Positions 44,701 through 53,700 of a stretch of 64,000 nucleotides of DNA are shown piece by piece. Position 1 is the stretch's first letter; each line of letters begins with the position of its first letter. The notes beneath the pieces were generated by a model. The model saw only the letters and a program-made list of their open reading frames with translations. It was not told the DNA's origin and ran no database searches. Source of the stretch: Euglena gracilis (taxonomy: Eukaryota; Euglenida; Euglenophyceae; Euglenales); NCBI GenBank assembly GCA_039621445.1, contig CP154956.1, forward strand, positions 54,839,419 to 54,903,418, given 5' to 3'. The translations under genes and the position numbers were made by a program.

Positions 44701-47700
44701 CATTCCCTCAATGAGCCAACCGCTCCAACTGCAACATGCACCTATTTGTGCACAATTAATTTCATTAACCATGTTGTGCCCAACAATCACACGTGAGCGA
44801 CTGGATTTCTAGGATTTAGTTTCCGAATCACCTGTGTTTGGCCCCCAACTCTCCGCCAGGCCCGAGTTATTCACCTGCGAAGGGGTCCAAACTGGGTAGG
44901 ATTGACCCGCCCCCCCCCCTTCCGACTCTACCATTTCGCCAGGGTGAGATTTTTGATCAAAAAATCGATTTTTGGAAAATATCTCGAAAAAACGTACATT
45001 ATCTCCAGAAGTGTCTCACTCACAAAATGTGGGGCCGGGCCGGGCCGGGCCTCAAACATTTGCTGCAGCATGGCACCATAAGACACATGAAGAGCTTAGC
45101 ACTACACAAAACCTGGTTTATAAGGGGGGGTTTATGGTTTATTGTGGCATGAACGTGTGGGATCCCTGCATCATTCCTAACAACACCTGCATTAAAGCTG
45201 TCCTGAGAGGTGTTTCATTGGTGTTTTGGGGAGCACCCGTTGCACTGAATGCCGCACAAATGTGTAATGGCCAAAAAAAACTCAAATGCGAAAAAGCCCA
45301 CCTAGCACACCAAAAGCATGCCAATTTCATTCCATCAGCGCAGAGGATGCATTCCCACCCTGCTGTTTTCCTGCCACTCAAACCGAAAACAACACACCTC
45401 AACTGGAAACCTGTGGCGATCGATGATGGCAGATCACTTGACTGCAACTTGCAAGTGTCCACCACCACCTTTGCCCGAATTTCCATCGAGTGACCTTTGT
45501 TCATGTTGTCCTGCACCTGAGGACACGTTGCATGGCACATTGCAGGAAAGACACTTTTATGCAAGAAAGACACTTTCTCTTTCGGATTATTCCATTCAAG
45601 CAACATATCAAACAGCAATCATGAATTGCGGAAAACAACAAATATTGCAAACACTCAACACAAATCATTTCCAATTTTTTTTTGAAAGCACATTGCAAGG
45701 GTCATCTCAAAACAACAATAAAGCACCCAAATAATAAAACCCTCTCCACCTCCCGAGGGCCGACTTGGGTTGCTCAAATAACCCCCCCCCCCCGCACTGC
45801 AGAAAATGAAAAGAAAAAAGGGATAAGAATCATCAGAAACATTTTTTTTAAAAAAACGGGAAATGGATAAACTGGGTCAGAATAAATCTCGAAAACCTAA
45901 ATGCAAAGAAAGGTCTGGGGTCTTCCATTTTTTTATTTGGACACCCGACGTTGGGGGCAAGAGGTAGGTTATTACTTGGGGGGGGGGGTCATCAGTTGGG
46001 CAGATTTTCTAAAATTTGACCTGTTTTTTCTGCAGCTTGACCTCACAGGCCTTTTACAGGGGTTTTTTTGGTTGTTCACCCTGGGGGGGAGCAGGGCAGA
46101 ACGGGAATCGGCCAAACAGCCAGGGTGGTGGGGGGGGGGGTCGACCACCCCCCACCCCCTGCATGGTGGGAGGGGGACGGGGCTAGACCACCCCCCCCCC
46201 AACCACCTCTTCCCGTATTTCCGGGAGCACCAATTTTTGGACCCGAAAAAAATTTTCTGGCGCCTTCGGCGCCGGGTGTTTTTTTTTGGACCAATTTTGG
46301 GACCCATATAGGGGGTCCCCCCAAAAACCCCCCAAAACCCCATTTTTTTTCACACCTTCCAAAATTTCAACATTTTCTCAAAATGTTGATTTTGAGAGGT
46401 TTTTGAAGCAAAAAAAAAATGCCATTGAAAGTCCAAAAAATTTCAACGAGAAAAAATGTCAGTAAATTTTGACTGAGCCAGAATTTTGTCCACTTTTTTT
46501 TGACCTTCGTTTTTTTCACCCCCCCCCTAAAAACTACCAATTTTTAACCCTGAAATTCTTGAGGTTTTTTTGTGAAAAAAATGTGGTTTTCCACCAGAAA
46601 AATCATGTGTTTTGGGCTCATTTTTCAAAAAATTTCAAAAATTCTCCGGCCAATATCCTCGTTTTCCTGAAATTGGTGAAAATGCTGTGGTGGGTGGGGG
46701 GGGGGTCGACCCCCCCCCACCAGGCCTTCCCGTTCTGCCCTGGGGGGAAGGGGGGGGGGGGTGGGTGGGTACGGCCGAGCCCACCCCCCCCCAGGGGGGA
46801 GTGGGTTATACTTTTCGGTACTGAAAGCGCCAAACATTTTTGAAAAAGTGCTATTTTTAGCATTTTCGAAATTTTTGGCCATTTTCGGGGAAAATTGAGT
46901 GGTTCCCCCAGGACCTCCCCGGGGGGTGGGTGGGTGGGGGGGACCAGACCAGGGGTCCCTTCCCCTGGTCTTAAAAAACCCTTGGCAAGAGTTTGCTATT
47001 GGGGGGCCGGAGGAAAAAATTGTTTTCAGTCGGCCAAAGCCCAGACCAAGGCCTCCAGGACCTTGGGGGAGGTCCAGTCAGTCACTCTGTAAAAAAACCA
47101 GTCAGCCCCTGCCCCGGGGGGGGGGGGGGGCATTTGTACATCCCCATCATAAATGCCTTGGAAATGACAATATACTCTGGGGGTTTAACTCACATGTAAC
47201 CCATTCCAAATAATAAACCCCCCGAGTAACATGCCCCCAGGGAGATATGCACATGGGCAGGGGGCTGGTGCACAAACAATGAAAAATCTTGGCACTGACA
47301 AATTTGAGGGGAGTGGGGACTGAAATTTTGCATCACTCCAATTCTCCCAGAAGAAGAGCGTCATCCGCTTTGCTCCTTAAGGGCAGCCAAGGGGTGGGGT
47401 GAGAGTTAAGGGATTGACATCAGCTGGATCACAGGTCCAACATGAATACCTTCAATCGTTGTGTCTGTCCACCTTCTTCCATGGCAAATTCCTGGACTTG
47501 GATATGATTCACAACGCATGCTCCCCAGTGAGCAGCGGTTAGATTCAATGCCAACCCGAGGCGGGAGCCATTGTAATCACGGTCCAGGTAGCGAAAAGCA
47601 GCCTTCATTGGGGTGGATGCCAGTGATGGAATGATTTCTGCCGCTTCTGAAGCAGACAGGTGCTTCGGTCTCTCAGAGGGAAAACCAGACCACCGACTGG

Positions 47701-50700
47701 CAGAATGATGGAGCAAGGATGTTTGTTGCTAACCCGCCTTCAACCCCCAAACCTGGAGGGCGCAAATGCAAGTCATGTTGACAAAAAGCATTTCGAGGAC
47801 ATTTTTGTTGGACCAGGCCTTCGCTTAAAGACCCCTCTGGGGTTTCACTGGTTAGAATTTTGGACTAGCTGGAAAAAATGAACAAATTAGAACCCCCCTC
47901 TCCCCTGGGGGGGGGGTCTGGGGGTCCCCCCAACTGAAAAAAAAATCTCCGGCGCTGCGCGCCGAGGTGGAAATGAGGTTTTTAATGCTGTTTGATTTTG
48001 TTGATTTTGTTCCAAAAAAAACCCCCCAAAAACTGGCTAAAAATGGGCATTTTTGGCCAGTTTTGGGGGTCCCCCCAAAAAACTCGGCTCTTCGCGCCAG
48101 TTACTGGGGAAAAAAAATTCCACTGGCCAGCCCTGCTAGCAAACCCCCCGGGGGTCCACTAGAATTCCTACCAGCCAAATTGGACAAGCTGGAGTCCAGC
48201 CCCCCCCGGGGGGGGGGTACTGCGAACCCTTAAGCAAAGGCCTGGGACCCATTTTTTTCGATGTAAATACCCAAATTGAGGACCCCTCGCCAAATTATAT
48301 CCCACCTAGGATGTCATTCAACTGTCCAAAATGCTGGTCCTAAAAGCTTCATTCAGGGGGTTTGCGTCCTTGAAAAGAGAAACTGAAAAAAATGCAACAT
48401 CAAATATTTATGCACAAAACTGTTGATCTGGGTGATCTAATTGCATCCGCTGTAAACCAAATTCTATTTTAACCACTTTTTTTAGGAATACGGTTAGGGT
48501 AAGGATCGGCCCACCGAAAATTGGCCCTTTTTAGGACCAAGTTAGGCCAGAAGTTGGGGACCCGTTTCAGGAAGATTTTGGAAAACGCATTTTGCTTATG
48601 CCCGCATTCGACCCAAATTCGGCCGGAAGTCATCCAGAATGCAGCCTAACTTCCCTTGTGCCTAACTGCCCAAAAATGGGAGCCCGATGGGACGTTGGTT
48701 GGAACCCAAACCCACCCTGACCCACCAATAACTCCAACTTTCCCCAAAGGTCGGAGGCGGCCCACCCTGTACGACCCCCCCCCCAATCACTTGGCCCCCT
48801 GTGTGCACTGTGGCTGTTTTTTTTTTGGTGCCTTTTATCCCTTTTTCTGGCCTGGCGCTGTTGTTCGCCTCCGGTCCTTTTTGTCTGTGTACGTGGAGTC
48901 TTTACTTGCCCCCCCCCCCCCCCGGAGAGGCCATGTAGAGTGATGCTGCCATTTAAAATTAAATTACCCAAGAATGAATTGTCACACCTCAAATTAAGAA
49001 TATTCACTTATGTTCGTGATCATCACAAGGAAATGGTGAATTTTTGGATGGCTGTCTTGAAGATTTTGACTGCCTCGACCAATTTTCCACAGATTTGAGG
49101 CATTTCTTCCCTCCAACAGTTTTCACCTCACATTATTATGGTTCAATCCCCATCCTCGCCTGCACCTCGCACCTCAAATACGAAGGTGCCACCAACTTTG
49201 TTGTGTTTGGCTGTCTACCCTACTGCACCCATGTATTTACTGTGAACACGATTGAGGTGGACATTCATCCTGTCCTCTGGCCTGGTCCTGTTTCTGTTTC
49301 TGGCCCGTTTTGTCTCTGTCTGTGTTCAGGGGCCAACTCTGGGGAGGGGTGGGTCTACCGCAAAAGTGGAATCCTAACTTTTAAGTTGTCCTAGGAGCCT
49401 CCTCGGAGCCTCCTCGGAGACTCAAGGTAACCAGCCTCCTAGGAGACTCCCAGGAGGCTCCTCGGAGGCTAAGGTAACCAGTCTCCTAGGAGGCTGAGGT
49501 AACCAGCCTCCGCGGAGGCTCCAAGGTAACCAGCCTCCGCGGAGGCTCCAAGGTAACCAGCCTCCTAGCAGCCTCCTCGGAAGCTAAGGTAACCAGCCTC
49601 CCAGGAGGCTCCTAGGAGGCTAAGGTAACCAAAGCTTAGGATTCCACATTTGCTGGGACCCAGGAGGGGTGACAGCTAAATGCCTTAAAAAAATGGGGCA
49701 TTATGATCCCAACAGCGGGGAGTCATGGCACAAAGTGAAGCCCCCTTACCACCCCCTTACCCCTTACCCCCCCTTACCCACCCCTTACCCACCCCTTACC
49801 CACCCCTTACCCACCCCTTACCTGGGTAAGGGGGCCTGACTTTATGCCATATGTGACAGCGGGGGATGGGGAGTTGCAATGAAAAAAAACAATCCTGGAG
49901 AATGTGAAAATTATCCAAATCCCCCTCCGGCAGAAATGTGTACACTTGCTCGATTTTCCTGCATTTTTCCCACAATTTTTTTTGAATGTCTCTGTTATCA
50001 ATCCCGCTGGAACCCGAGACAATGGAATGCGATAACTTTCTGGATTTTTGAGACATTTTGAGCATTTTGAAGCCAAAATTCAACCAAAAAATCCTGGCCT
50101 TAGCGTATGTGTTGAGCCGTAATTCACATTCTTCAACAAAAAAAGCCAAAAAATTACAAAACAATTACATAACGTTTTCTAATTCTGGGAACATGCTGAT
50201 TCCACAAATATGGAAATTGTTCAACAAAAAAGACAGAAATTTGAAAAGCTTTATTTCAGGAAAAATCATGCGGAATTTTTCAGTTGAATTGATATCCCAG
50301 CAGAACACAAAAAATGCTAAACCTGCCAATTTTGCATAAATTAAATGAACAAATGCAACAAAAAGCAAAAAAATATAATGTGTTCACCCTTTCCTTGTGA
50401 GCCATCCAAAGAAGTGTTAAAAGTCATTGCATTTACCACGCCAAACACTCGGACTGAGAAGGGGGGGAGAAAAAAAGAATGGGAAATTATGGGGGAAATT
50501 GATACAAATTGCGGAAATTGTGGAGATTTTCGACTCTCAATTCCCCCACCCGCAGGTGGGCAATCGTCACCCCTTCGCAATTGTCTCCATCTCTGCTGGG
50601 CACTTGCCCCAGTAATCCTTGGGAGAAGGATCAATGACACGTAATACTTGGGGATATCGATCCAGCGAAACACAGGAGCGAGCATAGGTGAGCGCAGGGC

Positions 50701-53700
50701 CAACAAATGTATCACAGAAATTAATTTCTTTCGACACAAACCTTCCGAATAAAAACATATTGTGTGGAGTGCATTTTGATCAACACGATTGTCATTTGTT
50801 GCATCAGGGTCAGTAATCCAGTTGATCCAAAGTCCCATCAAAATGCAACCTCAACCAAATTGATACTACTCCTACACAAATCACAACTAAACTGTGCATT
50901 CTCTGTTAAAAACCCCCCCCCCCCCCCCCCCCCCACCCAAATAATACCCCCCCCTTGGGGTATTTTTCGGCCGCCGAAATAATACCCCCCCCCCCCGGTT
51001 TCGGGCCGAAGGCCCGGATTTTTGACCTGAAAATGTAGGTAAAAATCACAATTTCTGACAACAAATTATGGAAAAAGTGGATTTTTCTGGCTCATCTGAC
51101 CTCCAAAAATGGTAAATTTCACAAGAAAGTGCAAAAAATGACCCCAAAGGGCGGTTTTGGGTGCTATTTTGGGTTTTACGGGACTTCGGAAAATTTCGAA
51201 AATTTTGGAAAAATAATACCCCCCCCCAAATAATAACCCCCCCTCGGGCTGGGACTTCGGGCGAAAAAATAATACCCCGGGGGGGGGGTATTATTTGGGG
51301 TATTATTACCAAATAATACCCCGGGGTATTATTTGGGGGGGGGGGGTTAGCAAACAAACAAAAACCCAACTTTGGGCCTGCACGCCTGTCTTTTCGTTCG
51401 ATTTGAATTTTGTTCGAGCGATTCGTGCATTTTGAGCGAATTTATGCCTTTCCCAAAAAAAAGGTGCCAACTTGAAAACGGACCCTGACCCCAACACCTG
51501 GTGATGGCAGCCAGTCTGAGCACCCCGCCCTGAACCTCTCAATAACACTGGCATGTTGGACATCTGCACCAGAAAATCTCTTTGAATGCTGATACAACCA
51601 AGGGTGTGAGCCATTTTTTTCCCCTCCCCCATCTGACAGTTATTTTTCCAATTGTGGACATGGGGTTGGCAAGCCATTCAGCATGAATTTTTCCTCAACG
51701 TGAAATTTTTCCTCCCCATTTATTTGAGCACACCCATGGGCCAAAGGACCCCCCAAATGCTCAAATAAGGGGGGGGTCAAATAAGGGGGGTCGAAACTCG
51801 GCTTTGAGAAAGGACAAAATTTTTTTCGGGGCCTAAGTTTTTTCCCCAGACCCAAATGCTCAATTTGGGGGGGGGTCAAATAAGGGGGGGGGGGTAGAAC
51901 GTTGCAAGCAACAAAAGGCAGCGTTGCAGGCAACAAAAGGTTGTGCATCAGGCTTCTTTTTAAGGCCCCCGGCGGTCCCCCCCACCCACCCGGCCTGGCA
52001 TGGAACCCCCAAAAAATTGGTCCATCAAAGACATTTCTGAAAAAAATAGGTCAAAATTTTTACACTAAGCACTTTTGTGTTGAAACCCATTCCCAGGCCT
52101 TTGGCCCGGGATCCCCCCAGGGTATCAAGTGAGAGGGAGGGGAAGGGGAGGGGGGTGGTCCTGGGGAGGGGGATCGGCTCCCCCTTCAAAAAAAAACAGT
52201 GCAAATCGCTGGAAAAGGGCTTCAAAAAGTGCCCAAAATGCATTCAGGTTTCAACTTTGCTCACCAAATGGATAAAAAACAGATGATGAAAACACAAGTC
52301 TTCCAGCACGAAGCATAAAGTAGCAGCGAACATAAGTCGCGCCGGGAAAAAAATCTGATTCCATGGGGTCCCTGGAACCCTCCCTCGGCCCCTCTCCCTG
52401 GCAGGGTATTAAATGAGCGGGGGGGGGTCTGTAGTAAAAACTGGGAAGCCTTGAAAAAAGCCCAAAATCACGCTTTCACAAACTTTTTTTTTGAAAAATC
52501 GGTCAAAACGTCCACCAAAACTTTCGCTATTCTGGCGTGAATCGCCGGAAGATTCTGGGGTTCCGGGGGGGGGGGGGGCCCAGACGAACACAAACAAAAA
52601 AAGGCCAGGCAAAAAAAAAACAGCGCCAGGATGGAAGAAGGATAAAAAGCGCCAAACAAACAGCCGCAGTGCATACCGGGGGGGTCTTGGACCCCCCCAG
52701 TCCGAAGGGGGGATGGTCTGGACCCCCTCCCTTATGACCCCCACCAAAAACCACCACTCACTTGCACCTGGCTCAGGATGTTCGATTCCGGCTTTGGTCA
52801 ATCTTCGGTCCCAGGAAGAGGCCTGCGTAAAATGCCCGCCGTTTGATGTTTCTAGCCCTAGTTTCTAGGCAGCGGAATCTTCCGTTGCTGATGACTCTGA
52901 CCCTTCTGATTTCCAGTTTTCCAGCGTCCAATGAGACCATTTGCTCAATGTTCCCTTGCTTTGTGTTGCTGCCCACAGGGCTGTTGGTTTTATTTAGTGT
53001 GTTTTTGTTTGCATTTTTGGAGTTTTTTACAGTTTGCATATTTTAGGCAGCACGTTGGGGTCTGTTGCTGGAAACCTCCGGGGGGCATTATTTGGGGTCT
53101 TACTTTTGGCCTTGATCTTAAATAAGATCTCATGGGGGAAAATAGATTCTTTCTTGACCGACGACTCAAAAAAATATCATTTTGGGGTGTCCCAAAAAAT
53201 TCCTTTTTTTTCCTTTTCCTTTCCAAAAAAAAAAGTCCTTTCACGTTTCACACTGTGTGCAAATTGGTGTAAACTGAGATTGCATGTGTTTTTTTTGGGT
53301 CTCAAAAAGTCCCAAAAATCAAACTTTTAATCAATTTTGTGGGATCAGGGCAGTCTTCTTTGCAAACTTGCTCCATATGAGAGGCAGAGGATTTTTCCAT
53401 CTCAGGTTCTGGAAATGGTGGGAAAAAGAACATTTCTGAATTCTGGGGTCTACAGACCTACAGACTCCTATTAATGACACCCAAGCCACCAAATTCAGGC
53501 TCACAAAGACCATTTTAAGGGACCCACCCCCTGTACGGACCCGCCCTCCCCCACTTCCAACCATTTTGAGACAGATAGAGAGATGAGAGGGGAAAAAGGC
53601 AAAAAAAATCAGTATTTTTGGTATGCCACTGCAGCAAAAGGGCACGTCAGCTCTTGATTCTTCACAGCAACTGTCTTGGGGATAAACATCACAGTTGGCC

